Position numbers and translations under genes: made by a program. 38,792 nucleotides of DNA from an uncultured Planctomycetales bacterium (GTDB lineage Bacteria; Planctomycetota; Planctomycetia; Pirellulales; Thermoguttaceae): assembly GCA_947305735.1 (NCBI GenBank), contig CAMZEO010000009.1:1-38792 (forward strand). Direction: 5' to 3'. Below, in pieces: positions 24,430 to 33,390 of this stretch (positions are counted from its first letter, which is position 1; every line of letters begins with the position of its first letter). The notes beneath the pieces are model-generated. The model was not told the DNA's origin, ran no database searches, and was given only the letters and a program-made list of their open reading frames with translations.

Positions 24430-26577
24430 ATGACAAAGCGCGCGTTTTTTAAAGTACTGTCGACGCCGACGTTTGCGGCGATTATTTTGTCCATTTCTCA
24501 AGCGATCGCGCAAGGCGCGGCGCTGAAGACGTTTTACGTCGCGCCAAACGGAAACGACTCCTGGACGGGAACTTCCGCCGACGCGTCCGGCCCCGACGGA
24601 CCGTTCGCGACGCTCGAACGCGCGCGCGACGCCGTTCGAGAGTTCAAGAAGACGCTCGACGCGGACGCGGTCGGGGAGATCGTCGTATCGGTCGCTCCAG
24701 GCGTTTACGAGTTGAACAAACAGTTCGAGATGACGGGCGACGATTCCGGAACCGCAAACGCGAGGGTTCGTTGGGAATCGGACGTCGATTCGCCCGCGAC
24801 GCTCGTCGGGGGCAAATATCTCGCGGGCGCAAAGAAACTCGACGACGCGGCGATTCTCGCGCGACTCAAAGAGGACGTTCGCGATAAAATAATCGCGTTC
24901 GATCTTAAAGCGAACGGAATCGAAGATTTGGGAACGCCCGACAAGGGTCCGGAACTGTTCTTCCAAGGGGAGGCGACGCGCGTCGCGCGCTACCCGAACA
25001 AGGGATTCATTAAGATAACGGATCTCCTTCGCGACGGAACCAACGAGACCGATATTCGCGGTACCAAAGGAATCAAAGAGGGCAAATTCTTCTTCGCCGA
25101 AGACGAGCCGACGACGTGGGACGACGAGTCGGAAATCTGGGTCGACGGGTACTGGTTCTGGGACTGGTCGAATCAGAAACACAAGGTCGCTTCGATCGAC
25201 GCCGAGAGGAAACTCATGACGCTCGCCGAACCATGGCATCATTACGGATATCGAGTTGGACAGTGGTTTTACGCGTTCAACGTTCTTCGCGAGCTCGACG
25301 CGCCGGGCGAATATTATATCGATCGCGAAAAGAAAGCGCTGTACTTCTACCCGCCGAGCGAATCCTGGTACGACGGCGACTTCCTCCTGACGCAAACGCC
25401 GACGCTGCTTCGATTAAACGGGGTTTCCAACGTCGCTTGGTCGGGGTTCGATATGCTCGGCGCGCTTGGAACGGCGATTGTCGGATCCGGTTGCGTCAAC
25501 GTCGCGCTTGCCGACTTGAACGTCTCTAATTGCGGCGGCGCGGGGATTTACGTCGACGGCGTTAAGTGCGTCGTTTCCGGATGCGAGCTTTGGAATCTTG
25601 GCGGGAGCGGAATTACCGTCGCCGGCGGCGACAGAAACCAATTAATCTCCGGAGAAAACGTTATTCGGGAAAATTACGTCCATAATTACGGACGAACGCA
25701 ACGCATGTACGCGCCGGGCGTTACGACCAACGGCGTCGGCAATCGAATCGCGCATAATCTTGTCGAAGACGCCCCGCATATGGGCATGGGGTTCGGCGGC
25801 AACGATATCGTTATCGAATATAACGAAATAGCGGACGTTTGTCAGGAATCGAACGACGCCGGCGCTATTTATACCGGACGCAACTGGACGATGCGCGGCA
25901 ACGTCTTGCGCGGCAACTATATGCATGATATCGTCGGCTTCGAAGGACGCGGTTGCGTCGGAATGTATCTCGACGATATGTTCTCGTCCGCGTCGATGGA
26001 AGGGAACTTATACGTCAACGTGACGCGCGCGTCGTTTATCGGCGGCGGACGCGACTGTAAAATCGTCGACAACGTTTATATCGACTGCAAGCCCGCGCTC
26101 CATATCGACGCGAGAGCGCTCGGCTGGTGCGCCGATCATGCCGACGGCTGGATTCAAGAGGCGAAGGAAAAAGGAACGATTTCCGGAATCAAGTACGATC
26201 AACCGCCGTATTCGACGCGGTATCCGGAACTCGCGTCGATTTTCGACGAGGGCAAGACTCCCAAAGCGCCCGAAGGAAACGTGATTAGCGGCAATATTTG
26301 CGTCGGAGGTTCCTGGGACGTCAACAAACAGGGTCAGTGGCAGGGCGATTCCGTGGAACCGGCGGCGCGACCATATTTAACGTTTGGAGACAATTACGTC
26401 GCCGACGAGGGAACCGATCCCGGCTTTGTCGACGCCGATCATGGCGACTATCGGCTCAAGCCCGATTCCGAGCTTGTCGCCAAAGGCTATAAGTCGCTGA
26501 CCGACGAGCCGATGGGACTCGCGACCGAGCGTATGCGCGCCAAAGCCGCCGCCGTCCGAGCCAAAAAGGCGAAGTAG
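24430..26577 (+). CDS. Secreted right-handed parallel beta-helix protein (GH141-like)
   Basis: A 715-residue exported protein; the ATG has GGGAG upstream and opens a signal peptide cut near AIAQGA. FYVAPNGNDSWTGTSAD followed by GPFATLERARDAVRE at about residues 35-80 is the usual entry to secreted beta-helix proteins, including GH141 enzymes. A beta-sandwich-like stretch around EFFFAEDEPTTWDDESEIWV-type sequence lies at about 215-300. From about 330 to 620 there are many short repeats of beta-helix coils (ISGENVIRENYVHNYG, IEYNEIADVCQESNDAGAIY). It probably cleaves or binds a complex plant polysaccharide. The catalytic residues cannot be named. Confidence 0.75.
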   Translation: MTKRAFFKVLSTPTFAAIILSISQAIAQGAALKTFYVAPNGNDSWTGTSADASGPDGPFATLERARDAVREFKKTLDADAVGEIVVSVAPGVYELNKQFEMTGDDSGTANARVRWESDVDSPATLVGGKYLAGAKKLDDAAILARLKEDVRDKIIAFDLKANGIEDLGTPDKGPELFFQGEATRVARYPNKGFIKITDLLRDGTNETDIRGTKGIKEGKFFFAEDEPTTWDDESEIWVDGYWFWDWSNQKHKVASIDAERKLMTLAEPWHHYGYRVGQWFYAFNVLRELDAPGEYYIDREKKALYFYPPSESWYDGDFLLTQTPTLLRLNGVSNVAWSGFDMLGALGTAIVGSGCVNVALADLNVSNCGGAGIYVDGVKCVVSGCELWNLGGSGITVAGGDRNQLISGENVIRENYVHNYGRTQRMYAPGVTTNGVGNRIAHNLVEDAPHMGMGFGGNDIVIEYNEIADVCQESNDAGAIYTGRNWTMRGNVLRGNYMHDIVGFEGRGCVGMYLDDMFSSASMEGNLYVNVTRASFIGGGRDCKIVDNVYIDCKPALHIDARALGWCADHADGWIQEAKEKGTISGIKYDQPPYSTRYPELASIFDEGKTPKAPEGNVISGNICVGGSWDVNKQGQWQGDSVEPAARPYLTFGDNYVADEGTDPGFVDADHGDYRLKPDSELVAKGYKSLTDEPMGLATERMRAKAAAVRAKKAK

Positions 26578-26657
26578 TCGCGAACGCGAGCGGCTGCCGA
26601 CGAAGAGAGGGCGCTCGCGCCCCGCAATGAAGCGCGAACGACCAAGGGAACGTCGGA

Positions 26658-29600
26658 TTATTTCTCGACGCGAATCACGCGGAACCCGACGTCGCGCGTC
26701 TTAAAGAATTCGGGGAACGCGCGAGACGTTTCCGACTTGGCGAATCGCGCGGGCGTCGTCCAGGAACCTCCGGCGGCGATCCTTTTGACCGCGACGCTTT
26801 CGCTTACCTTTTCGCCCGTTTCGACATTCACGACCGTTCTGTAGTCAAATCGCTCGCCGCTCGTCCATTCGGCGACGTTGCCTAACACGTCGCAAAGTCC
26901 GTAAGAATTCGGCTTATACGATCCGACGGGCGCGGAAACGCGGCTGGCGTCGTTCGCGTTCCAGTCGACGGGGCGCCAGGCGGGCAACGTTTCGACTCGT
27001 CCCGTCCAGCCAAACGGCGATATGAGCGCATGAGTCGAATCGGCGAGGTTCTCGCTCGCGGAATAATCCGCTTGAAGAGAGTCTTCGTCGGCGAACGCGC
27101 GCCATTCGGCGTAGGTCGGCAGGCGGTATTCGTCGCCCGTTTTTTCAGACAGCCACGCGCAAAACGCCTCGGCGTCTTTGTACGAAACGCGCGCGACGGG
27201 CTGTTTGGCGCGCGACAGGAGCCAGCCGCGTTCGCCGGGACTGAACTGAATGAAGTCGCCGTATTCAATCCCCGAGTCGAACGTCGGATTGAAAACCTTG
27301 TACTGTTCGTTGGTTACCTCGAATTTCCCGACGCTTGTCTTCGAGTCGGACATTTTCACGAATTCCATCCCGATCTCGTCGGACAACGAGACGGAAAACG
27401 TATCGCCGCCAGATTTGGCAAATTCGACGACCGGCTCTTCTTTGATTTCCGACGAAAACCTGACGCGCAACGGCGAGTTCGGCTCGGGATTAACGATCGC
27501 CGTATCGTCCGGATTGTCGTCAAGCTGTTCGGAACTTGGCGCGTAAAGCTTTCTGAGTTCCTCGCGTCTGGAAAATTGACTTTTGACGAGCGCGGGATTA
27601 TCGCGGATCATCTCGCCCCAACTTCCGTTATACGGACAATTTAAATCGATCCACGCGATGATCTTATCCCACGATTCCGGATCGAGCTCGACGCCGAAAT
27701 GTCCGCGTTGCAAAATTTGCGCGAGGAGCGTTGCGTCGGCATGGAAATCGCAAGCCGGATGAGTCGGCATCTGACTTTCTTTGGTGACCGTTCGGACGTA
27801 TCGGCGCAACTGATAGTACGAATTGGAAATCGGCGACTTGGCCGCGATATAGTTGCCGTTGTCCAGAACGCATTTCGGCTCCGATTTGCGGAAGTCGGGT
27901 AAAATCGCGTCGTCAAACGTTTCGTGTTCGCGTCTCGTCGTCTTTAAGACGTCCTCTGAAACGCCGCCGCTCTTGATCAGTTCGGCGACTTTGGGCGAGT
28001 CCGGCCGATGACACTCGACGCAATATCGGTCGAGAATCGGCTGGATTTCGCGTTCGAAACCGTATCCGCGCGTCTCGCCGTAAAACGGCGTTATTTCCGC
28101 GGGGTCGATTTGAGAGGCGAGCGAACGCGGATTGGTCGTTCCGGTCGAGTTTTGCGGTTCGTGGCAGCCGACGCAGGAGACCGACTCGCCCGGTTGCGCG
28201 GTGATCCAGCTGCGCATGATCTGGAGCGCTTTTCCGTCTTTGTCGAGCGGTTGGAGGGCGATAGGGACGTACGCGGGAATCTTGAACGCGGCGGAACCGT
28301 CCTCGAGAACGGGCGCGGTTCCGATAATTCGTCTCGGATCCCAGGGACCGTCGAGCCCGACGCTGTAGGGTTCCGCGCCCATGCCCTGATAAGCGAATTG
28401 GTAACTAAAGACGCGCAACGCTTTGACTTCGCCGCGAGGAATCCCTTTAAGCCCCTCTCCTTCGTAAACGTCGGCGATGAAGACGTCGGCGGTCGGAGAG
28501 TTAAGATCGACGCGGTCGGCGATGATCGGTTGACGTTCGGTTTCGCGAATCGGGATCGGCTCCAAAAGCGCCGCGTCCGGATCAGTCAGGACTGGAACGA
28601 TATTGTCGTAAATATCGGCGAGGCAAATTTCCCATGGAGTCTGCGCGGAACGCTTGCACGAAACGATAAAGAGTCTGTCGGAAATCGGGAACGGATGCAG
28701 GAATTTCGGCCAATTCTGCGCGATGGGCAGGTCGCACGCGATCGGTTCGACTTTTTTGCCGTAGCCCGGTATGCGCTGGACGGCGCCGGTCGCCTCTTTT
28801 CGCCCTTTGGCGGGGTCGAAAATTACCAAATCGCCCATGCGGTTGAGCTCGTGGTGGCCGGTGACGACGCCGACGAATTTTGAAGAATCGCCGGGCAACG
28901 GTCGCGCGGCGAAGCAGGAGTTCGGCCAGTAAGAGCCGGAACCGTAAAGTTCCGCCTGATTCGTGCCGTCCGGGTTCATGTGGAACATAATGCGCGAGAA
29001 GCAGTGCGGCAGATCGACGTATTCCCAACGCAGATACATGACGCGTCCGTTGTTCATGACGACGGGGTTCCAATCGTGATCCTGTTCGATCGTGAGCTGT
29101 CGAATCGAGCCGTCCAACTCCTTGATATAGAGGTTGCAGACGTGTCCGCTGCCGTTGATGCACGGCACGCCCGTCATGCTCGCGGTCGAGCAGAAAATAA
29201 CGCGGTCGTCGGGAAGATAGCAACCGTCGTAGTTGTCGACGTCAGGGTCGTTAATGAGCGGGGCCAGCTCGGGCTTGTCCCGCGCGGCGTCGCCGTTTTC
29301 GTCGAGCGCGAGTTCCCATAACCGCCAGCGATTGGCATCAAGATCGGGAGACGAGAACATCACTTTCGACGCGTCGTAGTAGAGCTCCAAATCGCCGACA
29401 AATTCGCCCTTTTCCGGCTTATAGACGAGTTTGTTTTCTCCTTCAAGGAAATTGAAGCGGCGGAGTTCGTCGTCGTAGCCCGTTTTCGGGAGAACGGAGT
29501 TGCTATTGTAGTTTTCCGGCAAGCCCATTTGATTGGGATTGCGGCGAACGTATAGAAACGAGGAGAAATCCAGGTCGGGCGAGCTGAACATTACGAGCTG

Positions 29601-30674
29601 CTGAAGCGAATCGTAGTCGATTTGGATCGCGGCGATTTTTTCGTCGATTCCGTCTTCTTCGCCGTTGGCGATCGCTTCTTCAAGCGCCTGCGAACGTTCG
29701 CGTAGATTCGACAATAGCGCGAGCTGGTCTTCGTGTCGCGGTTCGTCTACTTCGTCGAGGTCGTCTTCGTAAGCGTCGAGCGCGCGTTGAATCGAATCGA
29801 AATTCGGAGCTACATAACGCGGTTTGACGCAATCATTTGGATCGATCGGTTTGCCGACTTGTTCGATCATGTTCGTTAAGAGCCGTTCGAAATTCGCTTT
29901 GTACGTTTCCGGCGCGGAATCGTAAATCGGATTGACGCGCCACCCGAACGCAAACGCCTTGGCGACGGGCTGACCGTCGACTTCGCTAAGACCGACCAGG
30001 AACGGATTTAAATGACCTTCCGCAGGCGCTTGCGCCAGCGTGGAAACATTCGAACCGTCCATGGAAAAAGTGTTAAACGCGGGGAACGCCGCGTTGGTAA
30101 TCCACGCGATCCCGCGATCGAGGTCGACCCCGTCGAAAATTTTCGCCTTGGGATTGGTCGGAATGACGCCGTTTTGCGCGCGGTCTTCGCCAAACGTGAG
30201 CGCGGTCGTTTTGAGCCCGGAGCCGAATCCGAGTTTTTCAAAGAGCGCGACGGAACCGCCAAGCAAGACGACTCCGCGTTTGGGGTTCGTCTCAAGACAA
30301 CGCTTGAGCTCGTCGACAACTTTCTCGTTAAAAAGCGCCGTGTCCCGCGCGATGACGTCCCCTTGATAGACGAGTAAGAGCTCTAGATCGTTCAAATTCG
30401 CTCGAGCGCCCGATCGGTCGACGATTCCGTCGTCGGACGTCGCCAGGAGTCGCAACGCGTAATGATTTCCGGCGTCCGCTTTATTGAGATCGTCGACGAT
30501 TCCGTTCGTAATCTCCGCGAGAATATCCGATTCCACGCGCATGGGCGCGACGGCGGGCTCGTCTAAAAGAAGGCCGATACAACGCGATTCCGCAGATTGG
30601 GCGATCGACGCGATCGTCGACAAAAACGCCGCTAACATCAACGTCGTCAGAGAAAAAAAACGGTTGCGATTCAT
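26658..30674 (-). CDS. Giant secreted protein: HzsA-like propeller, two CxxCH haem motifs and C-terminal FGE-sulfatase domain
   Basis: A 1338-residue exported protein. The ATG at 30674 (MNRNRFF) starts a signal peptide cut near SAESR; an upstream extension of 28 codons has no leader. Residues about 35-290 form a ThuA/glutamine-amidotransferase-like region. About 400-870 form a propeller like the middle part of the hydrazine synthase alpha subunit (MFSSPDLD, WNPVVMNNGRVMYLRWEYVD). Two haem c motifs follow, CVGCH near 835 and CVECH near 884. Residues about 1095-1338 carry a formylglycine-generating-enzyme/sulfatase-modifying fold (GKFEVTNEQYKVF, RLPTYAEWRAFA, GNVAEWTSGE). Such mosaics are a planctomycete hallmark. 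Hydrazine chemistry should not be assumed from the similarity; the role is unknown, perhaps redox-linked glycan handling. Confidence 0.8.
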   Translation of the reverse strand: MNRNRFFSLTTLMLAAFLSTIASIAQSAESRCIGLLLDEPAVAPMRVESDILAEITNGIVDDLNKADAGNHYALRLLATSDDGIVDRSGARANLNDLELLLVYQGDVIARDTALFNEKVVDELKRCLETNPKRGVVLLGGSVALFEKLGFGSGLKTTALTFGEDRAQNGVIPTNPKAKIFDGVDLDRGIAWITNAAFPAFNTFSMDGSNVSTLAQAPAEGHLNPFLVGLSEVDGQPVAKAFAFGWRVNPIYDSAPETYKANFERLLTNMIEQVGKPIDPNDCVKPRYVAPNFDSIQRALDAYEDDLDEVDEPRHEDQLALLSNLRERSQALEEAIANGEEDGIDEKIAAIQIDYDSLQQLVMFSSPDLDFSSFLYVRRNPNQMGLPENYNSNSVLPKTGYDDELRRFNFLEGENKLVYKPEKGEFVGDLELYYDASKVMFSSPDLDANRWRLWELALDENGDAARDKPELAPLINDPDVDNYDGCYLPDDRVIFCSTASMTGVPCINGSGHVCNLYIKELDGSIRQLTIEQDHDWNPVVMNNGRVMYLRWEYVDLPHCFSRIMFHMNPDGTNQAELYGSGSYWPNSCFAARPLPGDSSKFVGVVTGHHELNRMGDLVIFDPAKGRKEATGAVQRIPGYGKKVEPIACDLPIAQNWPKFLHPFPISDRLFIVSCKRSAQTPWEICLADIYDNIVPVLTDPDAALLEPIPIRETERQPIIADRVDLNSPTADVFIADVYEGEGLKGIPRGEVKALRVFSYQFAYQGMGAEPYSVGLDGPWDPRRIIGTAPVLEDGSAAFKIPAYVPIALQPLDKDGKALQIMRSWITAQPGESVSCVGCHEPQNSTGTTNPRSLASQIDPAEITPFYGETRGYGFEREIQPILDRYCVECHRPDSPKVAELIKSGGVSEDVLKTTRREHETFDDAILPDFRKSEPKCVLDNGNYIAAKSPISNSYYQLRRYVRTVTKESQMPTHPACDFHADATLLAQILQRGHFGVELDPESWDKIIAWIDLNCPYNGSWGEMIRDNPALVKSQFSRREELRKLYAPSSEQLDDNPDDTAIVNPEPNSPLRVRFSSEIKEEPVVEFAKSGGDTFSVSLSDEIGMEFVKMSDSKTSVGKFEVTNEQYKVFNPTFDSGIEYGDFIQFSPGERGWLLSRAKQPVARVSYKDAEAFCAWLSEKTGDEYRLPTYAEWRAFADEDSLQADYSASENLADSTHALISPFGWTGRVETLPAWRPVDWNANDASRVSAPVGSYKPNSYGLCDVLGNVAEWTSGERFDYRTVVNVETGEKVSESVAVKRIAAGGSWTTPARFAKSETSRAFPEFFKTRDVGFRVIRVEK

Positions 30675-30817
30675 GACAAAACGCCTCGAAACAAAAGGAA
30701 TGTTCAAAAGGTTCAAACGCTTTTGCGCAAGGATAAACGATTGAAAGGAGAAAATCAAGAGTTTTGAGATTTTCTCGGGACAAATCGGATCGTTTTTATC
30801 TTTTAGACGACCGAGAC

Positions 30818-30846
30818 TTGATTTTTGCTTTGGCTTCGGTTATTTT
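30818..30846 (+). promoter_or_regulatory. Predicted promoter of the DUF5703-like glycosidase gene
   Basis: TTGATT (30818-30823) and TATTTT (30841-30846) are exactly 17 bases apart. The ATG lies 58 bases further on. It sits in the divergent gap before the giant haem/FGE protein. Confidence 0.5.
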
Positions 30847-30903
30847 GTGAAGCGCGGGGCGCGCGGCGCTTCTTCCTGTCTAAAACAACGCGGAGAAAAG
30901 ATT

Positions 30904-33231
30904 ATGTCAACCTTTAGTCGTTTTGTCTTACTAGTTTGCGCGCTTCTCGCGTTGATTCTCCCAGCGGCGGCCTCGAGCTTCGGACAAGAATCCGACGCGT
31001 CGCCGTATCGCGTCGTCTGGGAAACGCCGTCGGAAACCCTTGGCGGAACCATGCCCCTCGGCAACGGCGAACTGAGCGTCAACGCGTGGTTTGAAGCGCA
31101 AGCGCGCGTTCAACTGATTTTCGGACGAACCGATTCCTGGGACGAATTTGGACGACTCGCGAAAGTCGGCGCCGTCGAAGTAAGTTTCCTGGACAAGGAC
31201 TTCGATCCTTCGCTGGCGACGCCCTTTAAGCAGGCGTTCGACGCGACGACCGGAACGATCGACGTCGTTTTCGGACCGGAAGGCAAAGAGACGCGCGTCA
31301 AACTTTGGGTCGATATTAATCGACCCGTCGCCGTCGTCGAAATCGATTCGGACCTTGATATTTCGCCGCGCGCCCGACTGCGCTACTGGCGCTACGGAGA
31401 AGGCGCGACAATTCCCGCGCCGGAAGTTAGCGACGCGTTCTGGCGTTCCAACGAGGGCGAAAAAGTCCGCGTTCGTCCCGACGTCATTCTCGATTCCCCG
31501 GCGCTTAAAGAACAAAATCGAATTTGTATTTATCAACGCAATCTCAAGCAAAAATATTTTGACGAAAATATTAAAACGCAGGGTCTTGAAGATTTCCCCG
31601 GCATGAAAGATCCCTACGTTGACAGAACGTTTGGTCTTGTCGCGAGCGGAACAACCGCCGTCTGGAAAGACAAGGAAACGCTCGCGACGACGCCGGGCAA
31701 GTCGCACCGTTTTGAAATCGCCGTCAACGCGGCGCAAACGGAAACGTTCGACGCTTGGCTGGAGCAAACGACGCGATATCTCGACGACGCGGCGGCGCTT
31801 TCTATCGACGAACGCCGCGCGGCGACGCTCGACTATTGGCGCGCGTTTGCCGAACGCAGTTGGATCAAATTCTCGCCAAACCAAAAAGCGAGCGCGGAAC
31901 TTACCGAAGAAGAACGCGCCGAAGTCGCCGCGGAAACGTTCGAACTCTCGCGCGGATACGCGCTGAATCGGTTCATGACGGCGTGTCAGGGGCGCGGAAA
32001 CTTCCCGATTAAGTTCAACGGCGGGCTCTTTACCGTCGCGCCCCCGAACAACGACTCCTCGCACGACTACCGTCGCTGGGGACCCGGCTTCTGGTGGCAA
32101 AACACGCGTCTTCCGTACTACGCGACGCTCATGAGCGGCGACTACGAACTCATGAAGCCGATGTTCGACATGTATTGCGGACTCGTTCCCCTGTGCGAGT
32201 TCCGCGCGAAAAGATATTTTGGAATTGACGGAGCTTACTTCCCTGAATGCATTTACTTTACGGGCGAAGTCTTTCCGCAGACGTACGGACTGACCCCTTG
32301 GAACGAGCGCGAAAACAAGCTGCAGGAATCCGGATGGCATATGCGCGAATGGGTCGGCGGGCTGGAATTGGCGTTTTTGGCGTTGCGCTACTACGAAGAC
32401 GCGCTCGACGAAGAGTTTTTGAAAGAACGCGCGATACCGACCGCAAACTCGATTCTAAAATTCTTCGACGGCTATTACAAAGTCGATCCGAAAACGGGCA
32501 AGTTGTGGATGAGCCCGTCGCAGGCGGCGGAAACGTGGTGGGATTGCGACAACCCCGCGACCGAGATTTCCGGGATACGCGCCGTCGTCGGCAAATTGCT
32601 CGCGCTGCCGGAAAACCTGACGTCGCGGGAAGATCGAAAGTATTGGAAAGAACTGCTTGACAAAACGCCCGAACTTCCGATATGTTTGAACGACAAGGGC
32701 GAAGAAATGCTCGCCGCCGCCGAGCGTTACGAAAGCAAGCATAACGTCGAAACGCCCGAATTGTATTCGGTCTTTCCGTTCCGGCTCTATTCGTTTGAAA
32801 AGCCGGGTCTGGAACTTGCGCGGCGCGCTTACGACGCGCGACTCAATCATATGTCGTACGGATGGGCGCAAGACGATATTCTTTCGTCGTATCTTGGCGA
32901 CGCGGAAACGACGCGCCAAATTCTGATCGAGCGCGTGAGAATGGTCGACAAAGACTCGCGCTTCCCCGCGTTCTGGGGACCTAATTTCGACTGGACTCCC
33001 GACGGCGATCACGGCTCGATGGTCGCGAACGTAACGCAAAGCGTCGTGATGCAGGTCGACGGCGACGCGATTTATCTGACGCCTTCGCTTCCGAAGAACT
33101 GGGACGTCGATTTCAAACTCCGCGCGCCGAAAAAGACGGTCGTTCAGGGACGCGTCGTCGACGGGAAGGTCGTCGAGCTTAGCGTCGAGCCGCAGGAACG
33201 GCTTAAGGACGTTAAGATAATTTCTCGCTAA
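30904..33231 (+). CDS. Secreted DUF5703/GH95-like glycoside hydrolase
   Basis: A 775-residue exported protein. The ATG at 30904 is preceded by GGAG and opens a signal peptide cut near SSFGQE. An N-terminal beta-sandwich domain (about 35-290) has TMPLGNGELSVNAWFE and LIFGRTDSWDEFGRLAKVG, typical of the DUF5703 N-terminal domain found with GH95-like enzymes. An (alpha/alpha)6 barrel follows (about 330-690), with YALNRFMTACQGRGNFPIKF and QNTRLPYYATLMSGDYELMK. A C-terminal beta domain carries YLTPSLPKNWDVDFKLRAP. It probably cleaves a fucose- or galactose-containing glycan. The exact enzyme family and substrate are inferred. Confidence 0.78.
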   Translation: MSTFSRFVLLVCALLALILPAAASSFGQESDASPYRVVWETPSETLGGTMPLGNGELSVNAWFEAQARVQLIFGRTDSWDEFGRLAKVGAVEVSFLDKDFDPSLATPFKQAFDATTGTIDVVFGPEGKETRVKLWVDINRPVAVVEIDSDLDISPRARLRYWRYGEGATIPAPEVSDAFWRSNEGEKVRVRPDVILDSPALKEQNRICIYQRNLKQKYFDENIKTQGLEDFPGMKDPYVDRTFGLVASGTTAVWKDKETLATTPGKSHRFEIAVNAAQTETFDAWLEQTTRYLDDAAALSIDERRAATLDYWRAFAERSWIKFSPNQKASAELTEEERAEVAAETFELSRGYALNRFMTACQGRGNFPIKFNGGLFTVAPPNNDSSHDYRRWGPGFWWQNTRLPYYATLMSGDYELMKPMFDMYCGLVPLCEFRAKRYFGIDGAYFPECIYFTGEVFPQTYGLTPWNERENKLQESGWHMREWVGGLELAFLALRYYEDALDEEFLKERAIPTANSILKFFDGYYKVDPKTGKLWMSPSQAAETWWDCDNPATEISGIRAVVGKLLALPENLTSREDRKYWKELLDKTPELPICLNDKGEEMLAAAERYESKHNVETPELYSVFPFRLYSFEKPGLELARRAYDARLNHMSYGWAQDDILSSYLGDAETTRQILIERVRMVDKDSRFPAFWGPNFDWTPDGDHGSMVANVTQSVVMQVDGDAIYLTPSLPKNWDVDFKLRAPKKTVVQGRVVDGKVVELSVEPQERLKDVKIISR

Positions 33232-33320
33232 GACGGAGCCTCGAGTCGCAACACAATCAGACGCGACGCCAAGAATAGCGAAAAGCCCCGTCGCGTTTGA
33301 TCCCCCCTGTTCGAAAATAG

Positions 33321-33364
33321 AAAACGCGCCCCCGAAAACGTCAAAAGTTCCGGAGGCGCGTTTT
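33321..33364. terminator. Bidirectional terminator between the glycosidase and Ro60-like genes
   Basis: AAAACGCGCC (33321-33330) and GGCGCGTTTT (33355-33364) pair perfectly over 10 bp, with a further CCG/CGG inside. Both ends are A/T runs, giving a U-tract on either strand between the convergent genes. Confidence 0.75.
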
Positions 33365-33390
33365 GGAGACGCGTTTTCCGTCGATCGGCG

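Noticed and set aside
26658..30674. A true hydrazine synthase subunit
   Set aside because: Only part of the chain resembles HzsA, it is fused to an FGE-type domain, and no HzsB/C-like genes are present; similar mosaics are widespread in non-anammox planctomycetes.
30931..32340. A 469-residue minus-strand open frame inside the DUF5703-like gene
   Set aside because: It is the antisense shadow of a well-supported glycosidase gene and has no recognisable domain.
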